NCBI GenBank assembly: GCA_036381235.1
Contig: DASVDE010000007.1
Location: 1 to 44,796 of the forward strand
Reading direction: 5' to 3'
From: DASVDE01 sp036381235
Lineage (GTDB): Bacteria > Actinomycetota > Thermoleophilia > Solirubrobacterales > 70-9
Length of the DNA: 44,796 bases
Of this stretch, positions 1 through 7,258 are shown piece by piece. Position 1 is the first letter of the stretch; every line of letters starts with the position of its first letter. Below the pieces are notes generated by a model. It did no database searches and was not told the DNA's origin. It was given only the letters and a program-made list of their open reading frames with translations. Both the position numbers and the translations under genes were made by a program.

Positions 1-186
1 TTCGCGGCGCCGCCTGCGGTCCGACCAGATCGCCTCTTGGAAGAAGGAGAGGACCAGGCCCGCCGCGCCGGCGATCATCAGGATCAGGCCGACGGTGTCG
101 ACGCTGACGCCCTCGACGTGGACGTTGGTCGCGTAGCGGAGGATTGCACCCACGGCGATCAGGAATATTGCGGCGGCGATTGTCAT
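1..186 (-). CDS. DUF6458-type small membrane protein (3' end cut by window)
   Basis: The reverse strand opens with ATG at 186 and stays open to base 1, giving 62 residues without a stop. The protein starts MTIAAAIFLIAVGAILRYA, has a short polar stretch (TNVHVEG), and then a second hydrophobic helix (about residues 37-50) followed by a basic end. This two-helix layout and the wording of the first helix match the DUF6458 family of short actinobacterial membrane proteins of unknown function. An AGAGG element lies just before the ATG. The family's usual length is somewhat longer than the visible part, so only the basic tail should be missing. Confidence 0.75.
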   Translation of the reverse strand, partial: MTIAAAIFLIAVGAILRYATNVHVEGVSVDTVGLILMIAGAAGLVLSFFQEAIWSDRRRRRE

Positions 187-245
187 GACCTCTGTTTACC
201 CGCGGCGATCCCGCTGGAAACCCTTCGAGTGCGCCCTCGCGGCCG

Positions 246-1214
246 TCAGCCCTCCGCGAGCGAGGTCCAGAGCCGCTGCTCGGCCTCGAAGACGCCGCGG
301 GCGGCCTCGTCGACCGCCCGCCAGAGGAGCGGTTCGGGGTCCTCGCTCTCGCTGGCGGCGTGGAAGGCCCCGGCGAGCTCCGTCCAGCGCGCCGCGGCGT
401 CGGCCGCCAGCGGCGCCTCGGGGCGTCCCGCCTCCTCCAGGAACCGCGAGTACATGAGCCGGAAGGCGCCGCCGCCGGTGCCGCGGCGCTCGATCACCTG
501 GTAGCCGAAGCGCGCGCACCACTGCCAGTCCTCGGCGACCTCGGGCCAGCTGCCGGCTTCCTCGGCGAGGCGCTGGACGGCTCCGAGGCCGGAGAACCCG
601 CGGAACTCGGGGTCGAGCATCGCGGTGGCGGCACGCTCGATCGCGGCCGGGATCGCATCGCGAAGCTGCTCGGGGTTGACGCTGCCCGTGGCGGTGAACA
701 TGTGGCCCGAGAGCGGGTAGGCAGGGTGGTCGCTGTGGCGGGCCCGGTCGAGGCTCTCCAGGCGGGTCTCCTGCAGCTCCTCGAAGCCTGTGTCGGAGAG
801 ATGCGCGACCTCTTCGTCGTAGCCGGCGAGGACGACCGCGTGGCCGGGGAAGTGCGCGGAGTTGCCGTAGTGGTCCAGGTAATAGAGGTCGGTGAGGAGG
901 AGAACAGGGTTGCCGTCGTCGATCTCGGCGCGGGCCGCCTCCCAGGCGTCGCCGTCGCCCTGCTCGAAGGTGCGCAGCTCCAGCGCCGCCCCGGTCAGCT
1001 CGTCGAAGGTCTCCTCCAGGCGCGCGGTGCGGCCGTTGAACCAGCGGCTTGGGGAGGCGTCCTCCAGCGTCACGTAGTAGAAGCAGGCGCCGGCGCCGAG
1101 CCCGAAGGCCATCTCCTCACTGATCAGAATGCCGTGGTGGCCGAGCAGGTTGCGCAGCGCGGTAGAGCCGCAGTGGTGGCCGGGTGTGTGGACATAGCCG
1201 GGAACGGATGGCAT
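246..1214 (-). CDS. BtrH N-terminal domain protein (DUF4872 type)
   Basis: This 322-residue protein begins with a BtrH-type domain: HHCGSTALRNLLGHHG at about residues 13-28, then SEEMAFGLGAGACFYYV. The conserved Cys/His pair is typical of the papain-like acyltransferase/peptidase fold of butirosin BtrH. The middle (residues 95-150) contains LLLTDLYYLDHYG and HFPGHAVVLAGYD, which supply further conserved His residues, and the C-terminal half fits DUF4872. BtrH itself transfers an acyl side chain in butirosin synthesis. No antibiotic gene cluster is visible here, so the substrate is unknown. It is divergent from the PAP2 gene with only 27 bases between the two starts. Confidence 0.75.
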   Translation of the reverse strand: MPSVPGYVHTPGHHCGSTALRNLLGHHGILISEEMAFGLGAGACFYYVTLEDASPSRWFNGRTARLEETFDELTGAALELRTFEQGDGDAWEAARAEIDDGNPVLLLTDLYYLDHYGNSAHFPGHAVVLAGYDEEVAHLSDTGFEELQETRLESLDRARHSDHPAYPLSGHMFTATGSVNPEQLRDAIPAAIERAATAMLDPEFRGFSGLGAVQRLAEEAGSWPEVAEDWQWCARFGYQVIERRGTGGGAFRLMYSRFLEEAGRPEAPLAADAAARWTELAGAFHAASESEDPEPLLWRAVDEAARGVFEAEQRLWTSLAEG

Positions 1215-1221
1215 CGAGTGC

Positions 1222-1231
1222 GGATTATCCT
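1222..1231. promoter_or_regulatory. Overlapping -10 elements of a bidirectional promoter
   Basis: GGATTATCC is a near-palindrome placed between two divergent genes. Read forward it gives TATCCT (1226-1231), 10 bases before the PAP2 ATG at 1242. Read in reverse it gives GATAAT (1229-1224), 9 bases before the BtrH-like ATG at 1214. Neither gene has a Shine-Dalgarno sequence. The same few bases therefore seem to set transcription in both directions, with both messages leaderless or nearly so. Confidence 0.5.
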
Positions 1232-1241
1232 GCTCCGGCCG

Positions 1242-1736
1242 ATGGGGAACCTCGACCTACAGCTTCTGCGTGCCATGCGAACGCGCGGGCACACGCCCGG
1301 AATGGAGAGAGCTGCGAAGGCGCTGGGGAAAACCGGGAACAACGGGGCTGTCTGGGTCGTGATCTGCGCGTTGCTTGCCCACTTCGACTCCGGCAACCGC
1401 GAGGCCTGGCTGATCTGCGCTGCGCTTGGGCCGGTGGCGATCGCGCTGAACTACCTGGTGAAGCTTCTCGTCAGGCGGCCGCGGCCGGTGCTCAAGGGGC
1501 TGGCGCCCCTCGGCGGCGCGCCCAGCTCGCTCAGCTTCCCCTCGGCTCATGCGACCTCCTCGTTCGCCGTTGCAACGGCGATGACACGGGTTGAGCCGGT
1601 CGCGGCGCTTGCCTTCCTGCTGGCTGCCGCTCTGGCCCTTGGCCGCCCCTACCTCGGCATGCACTATCCCTCCGACGTCTTGGCCGGCGCCCTGCTTGGC
1701 ATTGCGCTCGGACTGATCGTTCCCCTCTCCCTATGA
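1242..1736 (+). CDS. PAP2-superfamily phosphatase (membrane)
   Basis: A 164-residue membrane protein with the full acid-phosphatase/PAP2 signature in order: K-x6-RP (KLLVRRPRP, about residue 68), PSAH (PSSLSFPSAHA, PSGH-like, with the His base) and R-x5-H-x3-D (RPYLGMHYPSD). Several hydrophobic helices surround these motifs. The family removes phosphate from lipids such as phosphatidic acid or undecaprenyl diphosphate at the outer membrane face; which one cannot be read here. I place the start at ATG 1242. A longer upstream reading is antisense to the BtrH-like gene and looks unlike a protein. The stop overlaps the ychF start by four bases (ATGA), so the two are translationally coupled. Confidence 0.85.
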   Translation: MGNLDLQLLRAMRTRGHTPGMERAAKALGKTGNNGAVWVVICALLAHFDSGNREAWLICAALGPVAIALNYLVKLLVRRPRPVLKGLAPLGGAPSSLSFPSAHATSSFAVATAMTRVEPVAALAFLLAAALALGRPYLGMHYPSDVLAGALLGIALGLIVPLSL

Positions 1737-2806
1737 AGGTCGGGATCGTTGGGCTGCCCAACGCGGGCAAGTCGACGCTGTTCAACGCGCTGACCAAGGG
1801 CGGAGCGCAGACCGGCGACTACCCCTTCACGACGATCGAGCCGAACGTGGCGATCGCAGAGGTGCCAGACGAGCGCTTGGAGCAGGTGGCCGAGACGGTC
1901 GGCAGCTCGAAGCTGGTGCCGGCGACGATCGCCTTCCACGACATCGCCGGTCTTGTCAAAGGTGCATCGGAGGGGGAGGGGCTGGGCAACAAGTTCTTGG
2001 CTTCGATCCGAGAGACGGACGCGATCTGCCACGTCGTTCGCTGTCATGCCGATTCCGGCGTGCCGCACCCCGATGGCTGCGTCGACCCGCTCGCCGATAT
2101 CGAGACGATCGAGACCGAGCTGCTGCTCTCCGATTACGAGCAGGCGGAGCGACGCCTGGAGCGGGTCGCCAAGCAGGCCAAGACGGGCGACGCCGCCGCG
2201 GTCGCCGAGCGCGACTGGCTGGAGGCGGTGGTCGAGGCGCTTGCCGCCGGGCGTCCCGCCCGTTCGGTCCCGATTCCCGAGGCGGCTCCCGATGGACCGC
2301 GCAACCTGCAGGCGCTTACCTCGAAGCCGGTTCTCTACGTCGCCAACGTGGATGAGGGCGACGCCGAGGTGCCCGAGGCGGTCGCCGCCCATGCCAAGGA
2401 GGTCGGGGCGGGGGCGGTTGCGGTCAGCGCGCGAATCGAGGGCGAGCTGGCGGAGCTCGATCCTGCCGAGGCTGAGGAGATGCGCGAGTCATATGGGGTC
2501 GAGGGCTCCGGCCTCGACCGCCTGGTCCGCGCCGCTTACGAGTTGTTGGACCTGATCGTCTTCTTCACCGCCGGGGAGGGCAAGGAGGCCGTGGCTCGTC
2601 CGTTGCGTCGCGGCTCGACCGCGTGGGAGGCGGCGGGCACGATCCACACCGAGATCCAGGACGCTTTCGTCAAAGCGGAGGCGATCGGTTGGCGCGACCT
2701 CGTCGAGTGCGGCGGCTACGCGCCGGCTCGCGACCGCGGCCTACTCCGCATCGAGGGCCGTGACTATGTCGTCGCCGACGGCGACGTGATCACGATCAAG
2801 GTCTGA
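1733..2806 (+). CDS. ychF: Redox-regulated ATPase YchF (Obg-related)
   Basis: 357 residues, the normal YchF length. The P-loop is GLPNAGKST at residues 7-15, followed by the switch region DYPFTTIEPNVA and the G3 region DIAGLVKGASEGEGLGNKFL. The base-specificity motif is NVDE (in YVANVDEGD) in place of the NKxD of true GTPases, which in this family shifts preference to ATP. The C-terminal TGS domain (LDLIVFFTAGEGKE to DYVVADGDVITIKV) is intact. YchF acts at the ribosome and in oxidative-stress responses. It overlaps the PAP2 stop by four bases. Confidence 0.95.
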   Translation: MKVGIVGLPNAGKSTLFNALTKGGAQTGDYPFTTIEPNVAIAEVPDERLEQVAETVGSSKLVPATIAFHDIAGLVKGASEGEGLGNKFLASIRETDAICHVVRCHADSGVPHPDGCVDPLADIETIETELLLSDYEQAERRLERVAKQAKTGDAAAVAERDWLEAVVEALAAGRPARSVPIPEAAPDGPRNLQALTSKPVLYVANVDEGDAEVPEAVAAHAKEVGAGAVAVSARIEGELAELDPAEAEEMRESYGVEGSGLDRLVRAAYELLDLIVFFTAGEGKEAVARPLRRGSTAWEAAGTIHTEIQDAFVKAEAIGWRDLVECGGYAPARDRGLLRIEGRDYVVADGDVITIKV

Positions 2807-2814
2807 GCCTCATC

Positions 2815-2820
2815 TAGAGT
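2815..2820 (+). promoter_or_regulatory. -10 hexamer TAGAGT of a leaderless gene
   Basis: TAGAGT ends 7 bases before the ATG at 2828, with no Shine-Dalgarno between them. This spacing is that of a transcript starting at or beside the start codon. It lies in the 21-base gap after ychF. Confidence 0.45.
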
Positions 2821-2827
2821 TCGGTCG

Positions 2828-3817
2828 ATGGAGGAAGGTGCCAGGTTCCCCGCGGTTGCGCCGCGCGCCGGTCACTACGAGAGCTTCTACGTCAAGGCTT
2901 GTCGGCCAGGCGGCGGGCGGGGGGTCTGGATCCGGCACACGGTCCACAAGCGTCCCGGCGCCGAGCCCAATGCCTCGATCTGGTTCGTCCTCTTCGATCG
3001 CGACGCGAACGGGCCGCGCGCGACCAAGGTGACCGTCTCGGCGGACCAGCTGTCGGCGCCGGCCGGCTCGTGGATCAATGTCGCCGGTGCGGAAATCGGC
3101 CCGGGCCGAGCGCAGGGTGGGGTGGAGACCGACGCGCTGAAGGCCACTTGGGATCTCTCCTTCGCCGGCGACGACACACCCTGCAAATACCTGCCCTCCG
3201 ACTGGCTCTACGAGGCGCGGCTGCCGCGGACCAAGTTCGTTGCCCCCTATCCGCGGGCGAGCTTCGACGGCACCCTCGAAGTCGATGGCGAGGAGTTCGG
3301 CGTCTCCGGCTGGCCGGGGATGATCGGTCACAACTGGGGAACCGAACATGCCGAGCGCTGGGTCTGGTTGGAGGGAACGGGCTTTGCCGACGCTCCCGAC
3401 GCCTACTTCGACGCCGGCGCGGCGCGCATCGCGATCGGCCCCTGGATCACCCCCTGGGTCCCATCGGGGATGTTGAAGCTGAACGGCGAGACCCACCGGC
3501 TCGGCGGCTTCGGCCAGATCCGCTCGGCCAGCGTCGAGGAGACCCCAGAGTCCTGCGCCTTCGTCCTGCCCGGCAAGGACATCGTCGTCCGCGGCCGGGT
3601 CTCCGCTCCCAAGAAGGACTTCGTCGGCTGGGTCTACGCCGACCCGAAGGGACCGGAGCACAACACGATCAACTGCTCGGTCGCCGACCTCGAGCTGACC
3701 GTAGAACGCCCGACCCGCCCGCCGGTCCGGCTGACCCTTCCCGCTGGCGGCGCCTACGAGCTGGGGATGCGCGAGACCGACCACGGCATCCCGATCCAGC
3801 CGTATCCCGACGGCTGA
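2828..3817 (+). CDS. CrtC/AttH lipocalin-fold protein (tocopherol-cyclase-like)
   Basis: 329 residues without a signal peptide. The strongest family mark is SGWPGMIGHNWGTEHAERW (about residues 159-177), the G-x2-GHNWG-x2-HAERW-type motif of the AttH/CrtC/tocopherol-cyclase superfamily. These proteins are two stacked lipocalin-like beta barrels that bind hydrophobic substrates; CrtC hydrates carotenoids. An early segment (ESFYVKACRPGGGRGVWIRHTV) and a late barrel (LELTVERPTRPPVRLTLPAGGAYELG) also fit. No carotenoid or terpene genes are nearby, so it could equally be a binding protein or a hydratase of unknown substrate. Family assignment is good, function open. Confidence 0.7.
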   Translation: MEEGARFPAVAPRAGHYESFYVKACRPGGGRGVWIRHTVHKRPGAEPNASIWFVLFDRDANGPRATKVTVSADQLSAPAGSWINVAGAEIGPGRAQGGVETDALKATWDLSFAGDDTPCKYLPSDWLYEARLPRTKFVAPYPRASFDGTLEVDGEEFGVSGWPGMIGHNWGTEHAERWVWLEGTGFADAPDAYFDAGAARIAIGPWITPWVPSGMLKLNGETHRLGGFGQIRSASVEETPESCAFVLPGKDIVVRGRVSAPKKDFVGWVYADPKGPEHNTINCSVADLELTVERPTRPPVRLTLPAGGAYELGMRETDHGIPIQPYPDG

Positions 3818-3873
3818 GCTCGCCGCCAGCCTGCTCTACGCTGGTTTCAGTCAAACCGCGAGAGGAGACCGGC

Positions 3874-5319
3874 ATGGCGACGCAGACCGTGAAGGCGGTG
3901 GATCACAAGCTCCTGGCGGCCGGGGAATGGGTCGAAACCGGCGATTGGGCCGAGGTTCGCAGCCCCTATGACGAAGCGGTCGTCGGCCGGGTTTCGCAGG
4001 GCGACGCGGCGCTGGTCGATCGCGCGGCGATCGCGGCACGGGCCGCCTTCGAGTCGGGTGGCTTTTCCCAGCACGAGCGGGCAGAGGTGTTGGACCGAGC
4101 CGCGCAGTTGGTCGCCCAGCGCGGTGATGAGCTGGCCGAGGCGATCGCGGCCGAGGCGGGTAAGCCGCTGAAGACCGCCCGGGTCGAGGCGCAACGCTGC
4201 GTCGACACCCTCTCCTTCTCCGCGGTCGAGGCTCGCAAGCTGACCGGCGGCACGGTGCCGATGGACGCCTCCCCCGCCGGCGCCGGCAAGCTCGGTGTGA
4301 TGCTGCGCATCCCCTACGGGGTGGTCGGCGCGATCAGCCCCTTCAACTTCCCACTCAATCTGGTCGCCCACAAGCTCGGGCCGGCGATCGCCGCCGGCAA
4401 CGCGGTCGTCCTCAAGCCCGCGGGTCAGACACCGATCTCGGCACTGAAGCTGGCCGAGATCCTGATCGAGGCGGGGTTGCCACAGGGCTGGCTGAGCGTC
4501 GTCCCGGGACCGGGCGCGGAGGTCGGCAATGCGATCGTCGAGCACGAGCTGATCGGCGCCCTCACCTTCACCGGCTCCTCCAAGGTCGGCTGGGGAATTC
4601 GCAGCCGCGTCCCTCACAAGAAGGTCAACCTGGAGCTGGGCTCCAACGCTCCGCTGATCGTCCACTACGACGGCGACTGGGAGGTGGCCGCCGACAAAGC
4701 GAGGCTGCACGCGTTCTCACACGCTGGGCAGAGCTGCATCTCGGTCCAGCGAATCCTCGTTCACGAGGATGTCGCCGAGGCCTTCACCGAACGTCTCGTC
4801 GCCAATGTCGAGGGTCTGCGTGTCGGCGACCCACTCGACCCCGAAACCGACGTAGGGCCGCTGATCTCTCCCGGCGATCGCGACCGCGTCAAGGACTGGA
4901 TCGACGAGGCGGTTGACGCCGGAGCGGAGCTGCTGAGCGGGGGCCAGCTGGTCGACGAAGGCCGCTGCCTCGCGCCGACCCTGCTTGGAGCGCCCCCGCG
5001 TGAGGCCAAGGTCTGGTGCGAGGAGATCTTCGGTCCGGTGGCGACGATCGACCGCTACTCCGATTTCAAGGGGGCCCTGGAGATGGCGAACGACTCGAAG
5101 TTCGGCCTTCAGGCGGGCGTTTTCACCCGCGATGTCGGTCGCGGTCTCGAGGCGGCTCGAACGTTGGAATTCGGCGGAGTTCTGATCAACGAGGTGCCGA
5201 CCTTCCGCGCCGACCAGATGCCCTACGGCGGCGTCAAGGACTCGGGCAACACCCGGGAGGGCCCCGCCTTCGCCGTCCAGGAGCTGACCGAGGAGCGCTT
5301 CGTCACCCTGCAGGGCTAG
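3874..5319 (+). CDS. NAD(P)-dependent aldehyde dehydrogenase
   Basis: 481 residues with a complete aldehyde dehydrogenase core. Asn158 lies in SPFNFPLNL, Glu254 in NLELGSNAP and the nucleophile Cys288 in HAGQSCISVQRI. The late EEIFGPVATI segment is present. The start at ATG 3874 is set by a GAGGAG ribosome site seven bases upstream; a longer upstream reading runs antisense to normal codon use over the previous gene. It oxidises an aldehyde to an acid, with the substrate not readable from the sequence. A ThDP decarboxylase of the benzoylformate type lies 2.7 kb further on and could supply an aldehyde, but fumC and two other genes intervene. Confidence 0.9.
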   Translation: MATQTVKAVDHKLLAAGEWVETGDWAEVRSPYDEAVVGRVSQGDAALVDRAAIAARAAFESGGFSQHERAEVLDRAAQLVAQRGDELAEAIAAEAGKPLKTARVEAQRCVDTLSFSAVEARKLTGGTVPMDASPAGAGKLGVMLRIPYGVVGAISPFNFPLNLVAHKLGPAIAAGNAVVLKPAGQTPISALKLAEILIEAGLPQGWLSVVPGPGAEVGNAIVEHELIGALTFTGSSKVGWGIRSRVPHKKVNLELGSNAPLIVHYDGDWEVAADKARLHAFSHAGQSCISVQRILVHEDVAEAFTERLVANVEGLRVGDPLDPETDVGPLISPGDRDRVKDWIDEAVDAGAELLSGGQLVDEGRCLAPTLLGAPPREAKVWCEEIFGPVATIDRYSDFKGALEMANDSKFGLQAGVFTRDVGRGLEAARTLEFGGVLINEVPTFRADQMPYGGVKDSGNTREGPAFAVQELTEERFVTLQG

Positions 5320-5338
5320 TAGGGACCCGGTCCCTACT
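5318..5338. terminator. Shared hairpin terminator spanning both stop codons
   Basis: A perfect 21-base palindrome, AGTAGGGACC-C-GGTCCCTACT, sits between the converging aldehyde dehydrogenase and fumC genes. It folds into a 9-bp stem with a 3-base loop. The stem contains part of the forward TAG stop (5317-5319) and the whole reverse TAG stop (5336-5334). There is no clear T-run, so termination strength is uncertain. Confidence 0.6.
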
Positions 5339-6647
5339 GGTGGGGCCTAGCCATGCGGCGGTGGTCCAGGGCTTCCTCTAGTACGGAGGGTTCGACCCCC
5401 TTTTCGAGGGCGACCTCGCGCAGGGAGCGCCCCGACTCTGCCGCTGTCTTGACGATTTCCGCGGCGCGGTCGTAGCCGATGTGGGGGTTCAGCGCGGTGG
5501 CGGTTGCCAGCGTCGCCTCGGCATGGCGCTCGGTCATCTCCTCATTGGCCTCTACTCCCGCGACGCATTTTTCATTCAGCAGGCGCGAGGCGGAGGCGAG
5601 CAGCTTGATCGAGTCGAGCAGGTTGCGGGCGATCAGCGGCACCCGCACGTTCAGCTCGAATTGGCCCTGGCCACCGGCGACGGAGATCGCCGCGTCGTTG
5701 CCGACCACCTGAGCGGCGACCTGGATCACCACCTCCGGGATCACCGGGTTGACCTTGCCGGGCATGATCGAGGACCCCTTCTGCAGCTCGGGCAGGCGCA
5801 GCTCGGCCAGCCCTGCACGCGGGCCGGAGCCCATCAGCGCCAGGTCGTTGGCGATCTTGTTGAGGGATACGGCGTAGACCTTGAGCATCCCCGACAGCTC
5901 GACCAGGGCGTCGCGGTTGCCCTGTGCCTCGAAGGGGTCGAGCGGCTCGGAGATCGTCAGCCCGGTTTCGGCTGCCAGCTTTTCCCGCACCTTGGCGGCG
6001 AACTCCGGATGGGTGTTGAGTCCGGTCCCGGTCGCGGTGCCACCGAGCGGGATCTGGCCGACGCGGCGCAGGGTCGACTCGATCCGCTGGATGCCCAGCC
6101 GCACCTGGGCGGCGTAGCCGCCGAATTCCTGGCCGAGGGTGACCGGCACCGCGTCCATCAGGTGGGTTCGCCCCGCCTTCACCACGTCGGCGAATTGCTC
6201 CGCCTTCGCCTCCAGGGCGGCGCCGAGGCCGTCCATTGCCGGCAGCAGGTCGTGGGTGACCTCGCCGAGCGCCGCCAGGTGCACGGCCGAGGGGAAGACG
6301 TCGTTGGAGGACTGGCCCATATTGACGTGGTCGTTGGGGTGCGCCCCGCTGCCGGCCAGGTTGGCGAGCACCTCGTTTGCGTTCATGTTCGAGGAGGTCC
6401 CCGACCCTGTTTGAAACACGTCCACCGGGAACTGGTCGTCGTGCTCTCCCGCTCCTACCGCCTCCCCGGCGGTCGCTATCCGGTCGGCGAGGTCCGCGTC
6501 GAGGATGCCCAGCTCGCCGTTGACCTCCGCCGCCGCAGCCTTCAGCCTGCCCAGCCAGCGAATCACCGGAACCGGGACGCGCTCTCCGGATACCGGGAAG
6601 TTGTCAACCGCTTTGGTGGTCTCTCCACCCCACAACTGCTCAGTCAA
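5334..6647 (-). CDS. fumC: Class II fumarate hydratase
   Basis: 437 residues from the chosen TTG start. The fumarase/aspartase signature GSSIMPGKVNP is at about residues 291-301, TGSGTSSNMNANEV at about 80-93 and the active-site GQSSNDVFPSA segment at about 110-120. It converts fumarate and malate in the citric acid cycle. The start is a TTG at 6647 with GGAGG seven bases upstream. The longer upstream reading would run through the lipoprotein gene and has no family similarity, and an ATG just upstream is out of frame. It follows the lipoprotein by 40 bases on the same strand. The class II enzymes lack the iron-sulfur cluster and tolerate oxygen. Confidence 0.93.
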   Translation of the reverse strand: MTEQLWGGETTKAVDNFPVSGERVPVPVIRWLGRLKAAAAEVNGELGILDADLADRIATAGEAVGAGEHDDQFPVDVFQTGSGTSSNMNANEVLANLAGSGAHPNDHVNMGQSSNDVFPSAVHLAALGEVTHDLLPAMDGLGAALEAKAEQFADVVKAGRTHLMDAVPVTLGQEFGGYAAQVRLGIQRIESTLRRVGQIPLGGTATGTGLNTHPEFAAKVREKLAAETGLTISEPLDPFEAQGNRDALVELSGMLKVYAVSLNKIANDLALMGSGPRAGLAELRLPELQKGSSIMPGKVNPVIPEVVIQVAAQVVGNDAAISVAGGQGQFELNVRVPLIARNLLDSIKLLASASRLLNEKCVAGVEANEEMTERHAEATLATATALNPHIGYDRAAEIVKTAAESGRSLREVALEKGVEPSVLEEALDHRRMARPHQ

Positions 6648-6687
6648 GTCAGTGCCTCCATCGGGAAGTTGTTGCCCCGCAGCGTAG

Positions 6688-7173
6688 TCAGCCGCGGCTG
6701 TGCCCCGCGTCGTAACCCCGGCGATAGGTGACCAGGAATGCTGTCGGCAGGGGTCGGTTGTCCGGGCTGTAGCGGGCGGCGGCGGCGAGTCGGCGGAGCA
6801 GCTCGGCGTGGATGCCACCGGTCTGCTCGGCGCCCCGCTGGGCAGCGCCGATCAGATATCCAAGCTGCAGGTTTGCGCTGCCGCCCGGATCTGCCCGGGC
6901 CTCCGCGTTCAGGGCCGTCGCCGCAGAGACCATCGTTTCGCCCACCGTCGCCAGGTCGCCGCCCTGCTGGTTCTCCGCCAGGCAGTCGCTGATCGGCACC
7001 TCGCCGCTCAACCTCACCTCGCCCGGCGCGTCGCCAAGCGCTCTCAGGTATGCCTTCGTCCCTTCGAGGCAGGCGACCGGGGTCGAGTCGTCCGTGCTCC
7101 CGCAGCCCATCGAGCCCAGAATGGCCACCGTGGCGACGAAGATCGCCACGGAGGGTGCCGTCGCCTTTCGCAT
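6688..7173 (-). CDS. Putative lipoprotein, function unknown
   Basis: 161 residues starting MRKATAPSVAIFVATVAIL with a hydrophobic segment ending at SMGC-GSTDDS. This resembles a lipobox, although Ser at -3 and Met at -2 are not ideal, so it is either a lipoprotein or a secreted protein. The remainder is a soluble alpha-rich domain with two further Cys residues (VACLEG, ISDCLAENQ) that could form a disulfide. I chose ATG 7173 over ATG 7182 because TAGGAT (7186-7181) lies exactly seven bases before it, the same -10 placement as many genes here. No domain was recognised. It precedes fumC on the same strand. Confidence 0.6.
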   Translation of the reverse strand: MRKATAPSVAIFVATVAILGSMGCGSTDDSTPVACLEGTKAYLRALGDAPGEVRLSGEVPISDCLAENQQGGDLATVGETMVSAATALNAEARADPGGSANLQLGYLIGAAQRGAEQTGGIHAELLRRLAAAARYSPDNRPLPTAFLVTYRRGYDAGHSRG

Positions 7174-7180
7174 CGGCAGC

Positions 7181-7186
7181 ATCCTA
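7181..7186 (-). promoter_or_regulatory. -10 hexamer TAGGAT for lipoprotein-fumC
   Basis: On the reverse strand TAGGAT ends seven bases before ATG 7173. TTACAC, 18 bases further upstream (7210-7205), is a possible -35 and lies within one arm of the inverted repeat at 7202-7250. Confidence 0.4.
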
Positions 7187-7201
7187 CGAACCCCCAGAAT
7201 C

Positions 7202-7250
7202 CGGGTGTAACGCGTTGTGCACCTATTTCATGTCAAACGCGTTACACCCG
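7202..7250. repeat. Perfect 15-bp inverted repeat, candidate double operator
   Basis: CGGGTGTAACGCGTT (7202-7216) and its exact reverse complement (7236-7250) are separated by 19 bases. Each arm holds the palindrome AACGCGTT. The second arm with its flank reads TCAAACGCGTTACA and fits TNNAACNNGTTNNA, the general form known for KstR-like TetR repressors; the first fits with one mismatch. The repeat covers the probable -35 region of the lipoprotein-fumC promoter. No T-run follows, which argues against a simple terminator for the M15-like gene. Confidence 0.55.
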
Positions 7251-7258
7251 AGGCGTCG

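Noticed and set aside
360..1241. Long in-frame upstream extension of the PAP2 gene
   Set aside because: It is antisense to the BtrH-like gene, has no family similarity, and the PAP2 domain begins right after ATG 1242 with a suitable -10.
2899..3873. Upstream extension of the aldehyde dehydrogenase frame
   Set aside because: It is an Arg-rich shadow of the lipocalin-like gene in another frame. ATG 3874 has a good ribosome site and the family start.
7231..7236. TTGACA on the reverse strand as a -35
   Set aside because: Consensus sequence, but it lies 44 bases from the likely -10 (TAGGAT) and no suitable -10 is found at 16-19 bases.
7202..7250. Inverted repeat as an intrinsic terminator of the M15-like gene
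   Set aside because: No T-run on that strand, 19-base loop and an arm sequence typical of operators; kept as candidate operator.
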